This document shows, piece after piece, positions 47,236 through 55,300 of a stretch of 64,000 bases of DNA (positions are counted from its first letter, which is position 1; each line of letters begins with the position of its first letter). The translations under genes were made by a program, and so were the position numbers. The notes beneath the pieces were generated by a model that was not told where the DNA came from, ran no database searches, and saw only the letters and a list, made by a program, of their open reading frames with translations. Where the stretch lies: positions 2,542,001 through 2,606,000 of the forward strand of contig NZ_CP035376.1 in NCBI RefSeq assembly GCF_004118975.1, written 5' to 3'. Source of the DNA: Luteimonas sp. YGD11-2 (GTDB taxonomy: Bacteria > Pseudomonadota > Gammaproteobacteria > Xanthomonadales > Xanthomonadaceae).

Positions 47236-47266
47236 TTTATACCCCAGCCGGGCCGCGCAGTGTCAA
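47236..47266 (-). promoter_or_regulatory. Sigma-70 promoter of the pilG operon
   Basis: On the minus strand a perfect -35 TTGACA (47266-47261) and a -10 TATAAA (47241-47236) are separated by 19 bases. The predicted start of transcription is near 47229, giving a leader of about 50 bases before the pilG ATG. The spacer is two bases longer than optimal, so activity could depend on an activator. Confidence 0.6.
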
Positions 47267-47353
47267 GCGCGGTCCGCGCTGTATCGCCGCAACCACCGCG
47301 GTGCGCGCGATGCGCCTGCTACCATCGCGGCCCCGACCTCCGTGCCGCCTGCC

Positions 47354-48319
47354 ATGCATTCCGAAGTCGTCGTCGTGATGGATCCGATCGGATCGATCAG
47401 GATCGCCAAGGATTCGACCTTTGCGATGCTGCTCGAGGCGCAGCGGCGCGGGTTCCGCCTGTCGTACGTGGTGCCCGGCGGGCTGTCGGTGGCCAACGGC
47501 ATCGCGCAGGCCAGGCTCGCGCCGCTGACCGTACGCGACGATCCTGCCGACTGGTACGAACTGGGACCGGAATCACATCGTGCGCTGGGCGCGGGCGACC
47601 TGGTGCTGATGCGCAAGGACCCGCCGGTGGATGCCGAGTTCGTGCACGACACCCAGATCCTGTCGCTTGCACAGCGTGCCGGTGCACGCGTGGTCAACGA
47701 CCCGCAGGGCCTGCGCGACATGAACGAGAAGCTCGCCGCGCTGGAGTTCCCGCAGTGCTGCCCGCCGAGCCTGGTGAGCCGCGAGGCGGCCGCGCTCAAG
47801 GCATTCGTGCAGGAACATGGCGAGGCGGTGGTGAAACCGCTCGACGGCATGGGCGGGCGCTCGATCTTCCGCACCCGCGCCGGCGACCCGAACCTCAACG
47901 TGATCCTCGAGACCCTGACCGACGGCAACCGCTCGCTGGTGGTGGCGCAGCGTTACCTGCCGGAGATCGTCGACGGCGACAAGCGCATCCTGCTGATCGA
48001 TGGCGAGCCGGTCGATTACTGCCTGGCGCGGATCCCGCAGGGCGACGAGTTCCGCGGCAACCTCGCCGCCGGTGGCCGCGGCGAAGGCCGGCCACTGACT
48101 GATCGCGACCGCTGGATCGCCGCCCAGGTCGGGCCGGAACTGAAACGCCGCGGCATGGTGTTCGTGGGCCTCGACGTGATCGGCGACTGGCTGACCGAGG
48201 TCAACGTCACCAGCCCCACGTGCATCCGCGAACTCGATGCGCAGTTCGGCCTCAACATCGCCGGGATGCTGTTCGATGCGCTGGAGCGCACGGCCGGGCA
48301 GCACACCGCCACGGATTGA
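47354..48319 (+). CDS. gshB: Glutathione synthetase GshB
   Basis: A 321-residue ATP-grasp enzyme joining glycine to gamma-glutamylcysteine. Motifs are VVMDPIGSIRIAKDSTFAML near residue 7, LMRKDPPVDAEF near residue 85, VVKPLDGMGGRSIFRTRAGD near residue 156, the ATP-grasp segment KRILLIDGEPVDYCLARIPQ near residue 211, and FVGLDVIGDWLTEVNVTSPT near residue 271. It is divergent from pilG and precedes tonB; the same tonB-gshB-pilG neighbourhood is known in Pseudomonas aeruginosa. Its final codons fall inside a dispersed repeat. Confidence 0.96.
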   Translation: MHSEVVVVMDPIGSIRIAKDSTFAMLLEAQRRGFRLSYVVPGGLSVANGIAQARLAPLTVRDDPADWYELGPESHRALGAGDLVLMRKDPPVDAEFVHDTQILSLAQRAGARVVNDPQGLRDMNEKLAALEFPQCCPPSLVSREAAALKAFVQEHGEAVVKPLDGMGGRSIFRTRAGDPNLNVILETLTDGNRSLVVAQRYLPEIVDGDKRILLIDGEPVDYCLARIPQGDEFRGNLAAGGRGEGRPLTDRDRWIAAQVGPELKRRGMVFVGLDVIGDWLTEVNVTSPTCIRELDAQFGLNIAGMLFDALERTAGQHTATD

Positions 48320-48340
48320 CGCGGATGCGCGCGGACGGGG
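48310..48340 (+). repeat. Dispersed intergenic repeat, copy 2
   Basis: CACGGATTGACGCGGATGCG followed by CGCGGACGGGG, about 26 of 30 positions identical to the minus-strand segment at 34392-34425. It overlaps the last codons and stop of gshB. A shorter related motif (GACGCGGATGGACGC on the minus strand) lies near 48440, forming an inverted pair across the 157-base gshB-tonB gap. Confidence 0.45.
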
Positions 48341-48476
48341 TTTCCTTCCGGCGCGGCGGCGCCCGGGGCGCGTGCCGCCCGCATGGGCGCTCGCGAGCAT
48401 CCGATCCGTATGAGCCGCGCCATGCGGCGCGTCGGCGTCCATCCGCGTCGGTTCGCGGCGGGACACCACCTTCGGC

Positions 48477-49349
48477 ATGAGCAGCGTCCCCGCCCCGCCC
48501 CGCATCGGTGACCGCGATCGCCTTGGCGCCACCCTGGTGCTGTCGCTGCTGCTGCACGCGATGCTGGTGCTCGGCGTCGGGTTCACGCTGGACGATGCCG
48601 CGCCGGTACTGCCGACGCTGGACGTGATCCTCACCGAAACCACCAGCCCGCTGACGCAGGCACAGGCCGACTTCCTCGCCCAGGCCAGCAACCAGGGCGG
48701 CGGCGAGCACGACCAGCCGCAGCGCCCGCGCGAATCGCAGCTGGGCACCGCGCCGCAGGACACGCCCGGCATCGCGCCCGAAGCGCTGCGCGCGCAGTCA
48801 CCCGACGAACGTCCCCCGCCGCAGGCACGGGTGGTGGCCAGCGCGCAGGGCGAGCAGGCGGTTGCCACGCCCGACCCGACCCCGCAGGCCGATCCCAGCC
48901 TGCTGCCGCGTGGCCGGGACCGTATCGAGCGCGACATGGAGATGGCGCGGCTCGCCGCCGAGATCCACCTGCGTTCGGAAGCCTATGCCAAGCGTCCCAA
49001 GCGCAAGTTCGTGTCCGCAAGCACCCAGGAATACGCCTACGCCGCCTACCTGCGGCAGTGGGTGGACCGGGTCGAGCGCATCGGCAACCTCAACTATCCG
49101 GACGAGGCACGCCGCCGCGGGCTGGCCGGCGAGCTGGTCATCAGCGTGGCGATCCGCCGCGATGGTACGGTCGAGGCAGCACGGGTGATCCGCTCCTCGG
49201 GGGTCGCCCTGCTCGACGAGGCGGCCCTGCGCATCGCGCAGCTCGCCGAGCCCTATCCGCCGCTGCCGCGCACCGACGAGGAGGTCGACATCCTGCACGT
49301 CACCCGCACCTGGCAGTTCCTGCCGGCGGGCACCCTGGTCGACAGCTGA
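48477..49349 (+). CDS. TonB-family energy transducer (TonB3-like)
   Basis: A 290-residue protein anchored by one N-terminal membrane helix (about 18-36, ATLVLSLLLHAMLVLGVGF), typical of TonB. A long, Pro/Gln-rich periplasmic linker (about 60-170) leads to the C-terminal TonB domain (about 195-285) with YPDEARRRGLAGELVISVAI near residue 202 and VTRTWQFLP at the end. The location beside gshB and the Pil-Chp operon matches P. aeruginosa tonB3, which is needed for twitching motility; a similar role here is inferred from that synteny. No TonB-dependent receptor is encoded in the window. Confidence 0.9.
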   Translation: MSSVPAPPRIGDRDRLGATLVLSLLLHAMLVLGVGFTLDDAAPVLPTLDVILTETTSPLTQAQADFLAQASNQGGGEHDQPQRPRESQLGTAPQDTPGIAPEALRAQSPDERPPPQARVVASAQGEQAVATPDPTPQADPSLLPRGRDRIERDMEMARLAAEIHLRSEAYAKRPKRKFVSASTQEYAYAAYLRQWVDRVERIGNLNYPDEARRRGLAGELVISVAIRRDGTVEAARVIRSSGVALLDEAALRIAQLAEPYPPLPRTDEEVDILHVTRTWQFLPAGTLVDS

Positions 49350-49426
49350 CGGTTGCGGGCGCCCCGTGTTGCGTTGGCGGACGTCGTCACCACGATGCGC
49401 GGCGCGCGCCCGGCCCGTCCTGACGG

Positions 49427-50053
49427 CTACAGCCTGCGCCAGCCGAAGCCTTCGCCGCGACGGTGGTAGACCGCGACGGCGCGACCGTAGAACGCGTCCA
49501 CCGGCACCAGGCCGAAGTAGCGCCCGTCAAAGCTCGCGCCGCGGTGATCGCCGAGCACCAGCACCTCGCCCTCGGGCACCCGCAGCGGACCGAGATCGGC
49601 GCCACCACCGTGGGCGAGATCGAGGCTGATCCTGCGCGTGCCGATCTGCTCCACGGCCGGCACGTGCGCCGGCGCCGGTCGTCCATCGACCAGCAGCCGG
49701 CCGCCCCGCACCTCCACCTGCTGCCCGCCCACCGCCGCGACGCGCTTGATCAGGCGGGTGCCGTCGGCCGGCGAGTCGAACACGACCACCTCGCCCGGCA
49801 GCGGATCCGCGACGGTGACCAGGTCGAAGGTGCTGAACGGCAGCCGCCAGCCGTAGGCGCGCATGTCGACCACCACCCGGTCGCCGGGCTGCAGCGCGGG
49901 CTGCATCGAGCCGCTGGGCACGTGGTAATGGTTGGCGAGCGAGGAACGGGCCGCGGTCAGCAGCAGGATCAGCACCAGCAGCGGCAGCGCTTCGCGGCGC
50001 AGCCAGCCGAGGACGCGGCGCTGGCGGGAAGCGGTTGCGGCATCGGTCTGCAT
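49427..50053 (-). CDS. Signal peptidase I (S26 family)
   Basis: A 208-residue membrane peptidase. One membrane helix (about 20-38, ALPLLVLILLLTAARSS) precedes the catalytic domain. The nucleophile serine is in YHVPSGSMQPALQPGD near residue 44, and the general-base lysine in TRLIKRVAAVGGQQVEV near residue 102. Box E appears as VLVLGDHRGASFDGRYFG near residue 166. It is short compared with the major LepB and has only one N-terminal helix, so it may be a secondary signal peptidase. The ATG at 50053 is preferred; an in-frame TTG at 50101 lies next to the tsaB stop. Confidence 0.9.
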   Translation of the reverse strand: MQTDAATASRQRRVLGWLRREALPLLVLILLLTAARSSLANHYHVPSGSMQPALQPGDRVVVDMRAYGWRLPFSTFDLVTVADPLPGEVVVFDSPADGTRLIKRVAAVGGQQVEVRGGRLLVDGRPAPAHVPAVEQIGTRRISLDLAHGGGADLGPLRVPEGEVLVLGDHRGASFDGRYFGLVPVDAFYGRAVAVYHRRGEGFGWRRL

Positions 50054-50105
50054 CGGATGTTCCCGGTCGGATACCCGGGGTGTGACCGCGGATGCGTGCA
50101 AAGGT

Positions 50106-50804
50106 TCAGCCGCGGCGCGCGGCCTGCTCGGCCAGCGTCAGCGCGACGTTGTTGCGCAGGTACGCGGGCTCGGCATGTTCCGGGGCGACCCCGCCACCCG
50201 CCGCGTGCAGCAGCGCGGCCAGCCGCGCGGTATCGGCGGCATGCGGAAGCGCGCCGGCATCGACGTGTCGCAGGCGGCTGCCCAGCCGCTGCACGAGCGC
50301 GTCGTCGACCGCGGTGAACCCGGTGCCGACGCCGATCCAGTTGTCCCCTTCGGCAAGTTCGACCTGGTCGGGCGCGCAGACGATTTCGGCATCCAGAAGC
50401 GTGGGACCCTGCGCACCGGCGCCGTAGCCGGCCACGTAGACCTCGCCCATGCGTGCGTCGATCGCCGCCAGCACGTGCGCATCCGGATGATCGCGCAATG
50501 CCGCCGCGGCCAGCGTTGCCAGCGTGGACACCGGCACCACCGGCACGTCGAGGGCCAGCGCAATCCCCTGGGCAATCGCGATCCCCAGTCGCACACCGGT
50601 GAACGCCCCCGGCCCGCGCCCGACCGCGATGGCGTCCAGCCCGCTGCGCGCGATCCCGGCTTCTGCCAGCAGCGCCTCCGCCCAGGGCAGCGCCAGTTCG
50701 GCATGCCGACGGGGCGCGACTTCGAAGCGCGCACGCACTTCGCCATCGGCGAACACCGCCACCGAACAGGCTTCGGTGGAGGTCTCGAAAGCCAGGAGTT
50801 TCAT
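50106..50804 (-). CDS. tsaB: tRNA threonylcarbamoyladenosine biosynthesis protein TsaB
   Basis: A 232-residue ASKHA-fold partner of TsaD, required for the t6A37 modification of ANN-decoding tRNAs. Family motifs are LLAFETSTEACSVAV at residues 3-17, HAELALPWAEALL near residue 33, AVGRGPGAFTGVRLGIAIAQ near residue 59, and VSTLATLAAAA near residue 90. The C-terminal PAYLRNNVA motif near residue 217 is also characteristic. The ATG at 50804 gives the standard N-terminus; the frame continues upstream without another good start. Confidence 0.95.
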   Translation of the reverse strand: MKLLAFETSTEACSVAVFADGEVRARFEVAPRRHAELALPWAEALLAEAGIARSGLDAIAVGRGPGAFTGVRLGIAIAQGIALALDVPVVPVSTLATLAAAALRDHPDAHVLAAIDARMGEVYVAGYGAGAQGPTLLDAEIVCAPDQVELAEGDNWIGVGTGFTAVDDALVQRLGSRLRHVDAGALPHAADTARLAALLHAAGGGVAPEHAEPAYLRNNVALTLAEQAARRG

Positions 50805-50910
50805 GCGCTGGAGGGGGCACCGGATGGCAGGGCGGACAGGATACGCAACGCCCGGCGCCGACGGCACACACGCAGCGCACCGCGTAATCCGTCGCCGGAT
50901 CGGTGGTCGA

Positions 50911-51510
50911 TCAGTCGCCCATCGCCGACGGGCGGAAGGCCGGAGCCGCCTCGAGCCCGTTGCGGATCTCGCCGAACTGCACCGCGCCCGTGGGACTCTT
51001 CAGGCAGGGCGTGCTGAACATGCCCACGACGTAGGTGTTGGGCCCCTTGTTGAGACCCGAATCCAGCATGTACCGGTTGCCGGTGCCCGGCTCGGTGGCC
51101 GCCAGGTTCACGCCGCCGTTGTCGAGCCGGCGGAAGCGGGTGATCTCCCAGCCGGATTCCTGCCAGCGCGCGTGCACGTCCTCCAGCACCTGCCCGGCGT
51201 TGTCGTCGTGGGCCACGCCACGCACCCCGACCCAGATGTAATAGACGTCGTCGCGGTCCCGGCCCTCGGCTCCCTCGGGAATCTCGCAGCGGTTCACCCG
51301 CACCGTGAACTTCTCCGGCGCGATCGGCAGGCCGGAAATAAACGCCTCGACCTGCGGCACGATGTCGCGCGCGGCCTGCAAACTGTCCCTGGTTTCCATC
51401 GTGCCTATCTCTACTGCATCCACCGGAGCCTGACAAGCAGCGCCGACCAGCAGCAGCGCCGCGGCCGACGCCGGCCATCGTGGCCATTGCAGAACCGGTC
51501 TCAGGGGCAT
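50911..51510 (-). CDS. Predicted lipoprotein, possible partner of the DUF1023 hydrolase
   Basis: A 199-residue protein that I do not recognise. A signal peptide with lipobox LVGAAC puts the acylated cysteine near residue 26. The mature part is alpha/beta in character, with aromatic-rich strands (DDVYYIWVGVRGVAHDD near residue 87) and a C-terminal strand-rich segment. It is encoded 35 bases after the DUF1023 hydrolase on the same strand, so the two are probably co-transcribed. A hydrolase followed by a lipoprotein is the layout of several secreted lipase effector/immunity pairs; this is only an inference. tsaB follows after 106 bases. Confidence 0.75.
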   Translation of the reverse strand: MPLRPVLQWPRWPASAAALLLVGAACQAPVDAVEIGTMETRDSLQAARDIVPQVEAFISGLPIAPEKFTVRVNRCEIPEGAEGRDRDDVYYIWVGVRGVAHDDNAGQVLEDVHARWQESGWEITRFRRLDNGGVNLAATEPGTGNRYMLDSGLNKGPNTYVVGMFSTPCLKSPTGAVQFGEIRNGLEAAPAFRPSAMGD

Positions 51511-51545
51511 CGTGTAGCCACTCGGCAACGGGGCCGCCGAACCGG

Positions 51546-52649
51546 TCAGCGGAATTCCCGGGTGGTCACCATATGCTCGTTGCCGGTCACGATGTAACCC
51601 TGGTTGCGCAGCGACTCGCTGTCCGCGGCCCAGTACCCCGAATGGCCGGACGCGCCGCCATTTGCGATGCGGGTTCCGCCAAAGCCCTCGTTGACCGGGT
51701 TGGTGCCCAGGATCCAGCCGGGAACGAAGCGGATCTCGTCGTCGTCGGCCATCGCCGTCCAGAAGTTGCCCTCGTCGATGCTGAGCTCATCGGCGCTGTC
51801 CACGCCCATGCCCGGGCTGCCGGCCACGATGATGTTGTCTGCGCCGAGGCCGCCGGTGCCGTCACGATCGGCATGGCCGACCACGGTCGAGCCGTAGGAG
51901 TGGCCGATCACGGTCAGGTTGGGGCCATCCCCGCTCTCGTGCGACGCCCGGAGCCCATGGGTGAGCTCGCGCAACGAAGGCGCGCCGTCGCGTGCCGGAC
52001 CGGCACCGGTGGCAGCGGCCAGGTTGTCGGGCGCGTCATAGCCCAGCCAGACGATGGTGGAGGTCACGACTTCGTCGTCGATCAGTTCGGCCTGCGCCTT
52101 CAGGTCGTCGATGCGGTCGATGTTGCCGCCGATACCCGCGACCGTGGAGCCGGTGCCGGGGACGAAGATGGCGACGTTGTCGGCGGTGTCCGGGTTGCTG
52201 ATTGCAACGATGGCCTTCGCGTCGGTCCCGCCATCCTGCGGCGCATAGCCGAGCAGGTACAGGTGTCCGGACGTGGCGGTCGGATCGCGCCGCGAATCGT
52301 CGATCCGCGTCAGCAGGTCCTGCGCGCCCTGGTCACCGTCCGCGGCCTGCTGGCGCAGGACCTCCATGTTGGCCTCGTGCCTGACCTCGGACGGCAGCCC
52401 GTCCATCGCGCCGAGCTGGGCGCCATAGGTCGACAGGTAGTTGGACTGCTCCTGCGGCGACAGGCCGTTCCACCACTGCGCGTTGAGCGCGGCGTCCTGC
52501 TCGGGGGTGAGCCCCCCGGCCGGGCACATGACCGGCTGTTCGCGCGTCCCGATGCAGCGGTCGCCCGGCGGCGGCTGCGCCGGGCAGGCGTTGGGCTCGG
52601 GCAGCAGCGAAGGATGGGTCGTCTGGGTGGAACCAACGGGCGGGGACAT
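51546..52649 (-). CDS. DUF1023-type alpha/beta hydrolase
   Basis: A 367-residue protein. After a proline-rich, cysteine-containing N-terminus (residues 1-45), the DUF1023 entry motif appears: WWNGLSPQEQSNYLSTYGAQ, then LGAMDGLPSEVRHEANMEVL (residues 59-98). This pattern is best known from actinobacterial proteins. The hydrolase core follows, with FVPGTGSTVAG near residue 165, the nucleophile elbow VIGHSYGSTVVG near residue 248, and likely acid and base residues after IIVAGSPGMGVDSADEL and in the final 40 residues. There is no signal peptide or membrane segment. The substrate is unknown; an ester or lipid is plausible. Confidence 0.85.
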   Translation of the reverse strand: MSPPVGSTQTTHPSLLPEPNACPAQPPPGDRCIGTREQPVMCPAGGLTPEQDAALNAQWWNGLSPQEQSNYLSTYGAQLGAMDGLPSEVRHEANMEVLRQQAADGDQGAQDLLTRIDDSRRDPTATSGHLYLLGYAPQDGGTDAKAIVAISNPDTADNVAIFVPGTGSTVAGIGGNIDRIDDLKAQAELIDDEVVTSTIVWLGYDAPDNLAAATGAGPARDGAPSLRELTHGLRASHESGDGPNLTVIGHSYGSTVVGHADRDGTGGLGADNIIVAGSPGMGVDSADELSIDEGNFWTAMADDDEIRFVPGWILGTNPVNEGFGGTRIANGGASGHSGYWAADSESLRNQGYIVTGNEHMVTTREFR

Positions 52650-52676
52650 GGCGGGCTCTCAGCCGTCGCGTTGCGG

Positions 52677-54758
52677 TTACCGCGAAGGTGGCACGGAAGC
52701 GGCCGCGCCGGAATCAGGGCAAACCCTTGGCGGATCCGGCTCGCTGGCGGCGAAGAATGCCTGCACCTCGGCCACGTCGCGGGTCACCGGGAACGGCGGC
52801 AGCGAACCCAGGAACACCCGCCCGTACGGCCGGCTGGTCAGGCGCGGGTCGCACAGCACCAGCACCCCGCGGTCGTGCTCGCTGCGGATCAGCCGGCCGA
52901 CGCCCTGTTTGAGTGCGATCACCGCCTGCGGCAGCTGTTCGTCGGCGAAGGGATTGCCGCCGGCGCGGCGGATCGCGTCCAGCCGCGCCTCGAACACCGG
53001 CTCGTCGGGCGCGGCGAACGGCAGCTTGTCGATCACCACCACGCTGAGCGCATCGCCGACCACGTCCACGCCCTCGCGGAAGCTGGCGGCACCGAGCAGC
53101 ACGCCATTGCCGGATTCGCGGAACCGCTGCAGCAGCACGTGGCGCGGGGCCTCGCCCTGCACGAACAACGGCCAGGGGCCGCCGCGCAGCAGCGCCGCGG
53201 TCTCGCGCAGCGCACGGTGCGACGCGAACAGCAGGAACGCACGGCCGTTGGAGGCGTGCAGCACCGGCAGCACCGCGTCCAGCACCGCGCCTGCATACGC
53301 CGGTGCCGACGGTGCCGGCAGCCGCGGCGGCAGCAGGCACAGCGCCTGGCGCTGCCAGTCGAACGGACTCGGCGCCACCAGCGTGGTCGGGGCATCGAGC
53401 CCGAGCCGTGTGGCCACGTGGTCGAAGCAGCCGTCGATCGCGAGCGTCGCCGAGGTGAACACCCACGCCGCGCCGGAGGCCTCGCGATGCGTGCGCAGCG
53501 GGCCGGACACATCGAGCGGCGTGCGCTGCAGGCGGAACCCGCGCGGCGACAGCTCGTACCAGCGCACGTCGCCATCGTCGGCGCTGTCGGCGCTGTCGGC
53601 GTCGACATCGTCGGGCTCATCGAACGCGCCCGGTCCGTCGGCCACCTGCCAGCGCGACAGGCGGCTGCTGAACTCGCGCGCGCGGGCATGCACGGCATCC
53701 AGCGCGGGCGAGGCCTCGCGCAGCGGCGCCACCGCGTCGGCAAGGTCGCGCAGTGCATCGCACAATGCCTCCAGCGCGTCCTGCACGCCGGCATCGTGCA
53801 GGGCGCGGTCGCGGGTGCCGCGCGGCGGTAGCGACTCCATCGCCGCGCGCAGCGCGCGGACCGCATGTTCCAGCCCCTGCGCGGACGGCTGCAGCGCCGC
53901 GAGCGCACCCTCGACGCCGGCGCATTCGGCGGTCGCGTCACGTGCCAGCTCGACCAGCGGCCGTGCACTCAGGCCTTCGCCGAAGAACTGCGCGGCAAGT
54001 TCGGGCAACTGGTGCGCCTCGTCGACGACGAATGCCTGCGCGCCGGGCAGGATCTCGCCGAAGCCCTCCTGCTTGAGCGCGAGGTCGGCAAGCAGCAGAT
54101 GGTGGTTGACCACCACCAGGTCCGCGGCCTGCGCGCGCTGGCGGGCCTGGACCACGAAACAGTCGCCATAGAACGGGCACTCGCTGCCCAGGCAGTTGTC
54201 GACGGTGGAGGTCACCATCGGGATCAGCGGCGAATCCTCCGGCAGCGCCTCGATCTCGGCGAGATCACCCATCCGCGTACGCCCGGCCCAGGCGACGATG
54301 CGCTGGAACAGCGCGACCTGGTCGCGCGCGCTGAAGCGCGGTTCGCCCCGCGCGCGCTCGAGGCGGTACAGGCACAGGTAGTTGGCGCGGCCCTTGAGCA
54401 GCGCGGACTTCAGGCCGATGCCGAGCGCATCGCGCAGCCGGGGCAGGTCGCGGTGGTAGAGCTGGTCCTGCAGCGCGCGGGTGCCGGTGGAGACGATGGT
54501 GCGCAGGCCCGACAGCAGTGCCGGCACCAGATAGGCGAAGGTCTTGCCGGTGCCGGTCCCGGCTTCGGCCAGCAGGGTGCCGCGGCTGCCGAGTGCATCG
54601 ACGACGGCCGCGGCGAGCTGCTGCTGCGACGGCCGCGGGTGGAACTGCGGCAGCGCCTGCGCGAGCTCACCGCCCTCGGCCAGCGCCGCCTGCACGCGCG
54701 CGGCCAGGGTGTGGCCGGCGGCGATGGCCGTCGCCGGCGGCGCGGCGTGCGCGGTCAC
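52677..54758 (-). CDS. DinG/YoaA-family ATP-dependent DNA helicase
   Basis: A 693-residue XPD-like superfamily 2 helicase. Walker A is in LLAEAGTGTGKTFAYLVPAL near residue 58, the iron-sulfur cysteines are in NYLCLYR near residue 127 and NCLGSECPFYGDC near residue 190, and Walker B is VVDEAHQLPEL near residue 245. C-terminal helicase motifs include WVFTSATLAI near residue 430, SFREGVDVVGDALSVVVIDK near residue 560, and QGVGRLIRSEHDRG near residue 620. The GTG start lies two bases after the lipoprotein stop. Overall pattern fits YoaA more than DinG. Confidence 0.9.
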   Translation of the reverse strand: MTAHAAPPATAIAAGHTLAARVQAALAEGGELAQALPQFHPRPSQQQLAAAVVDALGSRGTLLAEAGTGTGKTFAYLVPALLSGLRTIVSTGTRALQDQLYHRDLPRLRDALGIGLKSALLKGRANYLCLYRLERARGEPRFSARDQVALFQRIVAWAGRTRMGDLAEIEALPEDSPLIPMVTSTVDNCLGSECPFYGDCFVVQARQRAQAADLVVVNHHLLLADLALKQEGFGEILPGAQAFVVDEAHQLPELAAQFFGEGLSARPLVELARDATAECAGVEGALAALQPSAQGLEHAVRALRAAMESLPPRGTRDRALHDAGVQDALEALCDALRDLADAVAPLREASPALDAVHARAREFSSRLSRWQVADGPGAFDEPDDVDADSADSADDGDVRWYELSPRGFRLQRTPLDVSGPLRTHREASGAAWVFTSATLAIDGCFDHVATRLGLDAPTTLVAPSPFDWQRQALCLLPPRLPAPSAPAYAGAVLDAVLPVLHASNGRAFLLFASHRALRETAALLRGGPWPLFVQGEAPRHVLLQRFRESGNGVLLGAASFREGVDVVGDALSVVVIDKLPFAAPDEPVFEARLDAIRRAGGNPFADEQLPQAVIALKQGVGRLIRSEHDRGVLVLCDPRLTSRPYGRVFLGSLPPFPVTRDVAEVQAFFAASEPDPPRVCPDSGAAASVPPSR

Positions 54759-54760
54759 GT

Positions 54761-55300
54761 TCAGAAGCGGTCGAGCACGCCGACCCGACAGCCCCCGATC
54801 TGCGCACGGGCCTCGGCGGCGCCATCCCCGTCGCCCTGCAGCAGGCGCACCTGCTCGAGCGTGGCCCAGTGGCGCCGGCAGGCCGGTCCGACCTGGGGGC
54901 CGAGCGCGTAGGCACGCTGCGACAGGGGCTCGGCGTCGTCGAACTGGCCCAGCAGCAGGGCGAGCTCGGCGCGCTGCTGCAGCAGCGCCGGATCCGTCGG
55001 CACGATCTCCAGCGCGGCGTCGACAGTGGCGGTCGCCGCCACGTAATCGCCCGAGGCCTCCTCGCGCACGGCACGTTCGCGCAGGTCCTCGATGCGGCCA
55101 TCGCGCAACGGCTGCACCGCGAGTTCGCCCTCGCCGTCGCCGGCAGCCTCGCGGATCGCGGCGACCATCTGCTGCGGCGAGGCGTCGGTCAATGCCACCA
55201 CCACGGGCGCCGGCTCCGGCGCGGTGGCACAGGCGCCAAGCACCAGGCACAGCATGGCCAGGGCTCCGCGACGCGTGCGCCGCACGGGGTTCGGCGTCAT
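54761..55300 (-). CDS. TPR-like lipoprotein beside PBP1b (candidate LpoP-type activator)
   Basis: A 179-residue predicted outer-membrane lipoprotein. The lipobox CLVLGACATAP puts the acylated cysteine near residue 24. A short linker precedes helical repeats (about 75-150): LRERAVREEASGDYVAATAT, LLQQRAELALLLGQFDDAEP, and SQRAYALGP, which resemble tetratricopeptide repeats. Its start overlaps the mrcB stop by four bases. In Pseudomonas aeruginosa the PBP1b activator LpoP is a TPR lipoprotein encoded next to PBP1b, so this gene is a good candidate for the same role. Identity with that family was not tested. Confidence 0.8.
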   Translation of the reverse strand: MTPNPVRRTRRGALAMLCLVLGACATAPEPAPVVVALTDASPQQMVAAIREAAGDGEGELAVQPLRDGRIEDLRERAVREEASGDYVAATATVDAALEIVPTDPALLQQRAELALLLGQFDDAEPLSQRAYALGPQVGPACRRHWATLEQVRLLQGDGDGAAEARAQIGGCRVGVLDRF

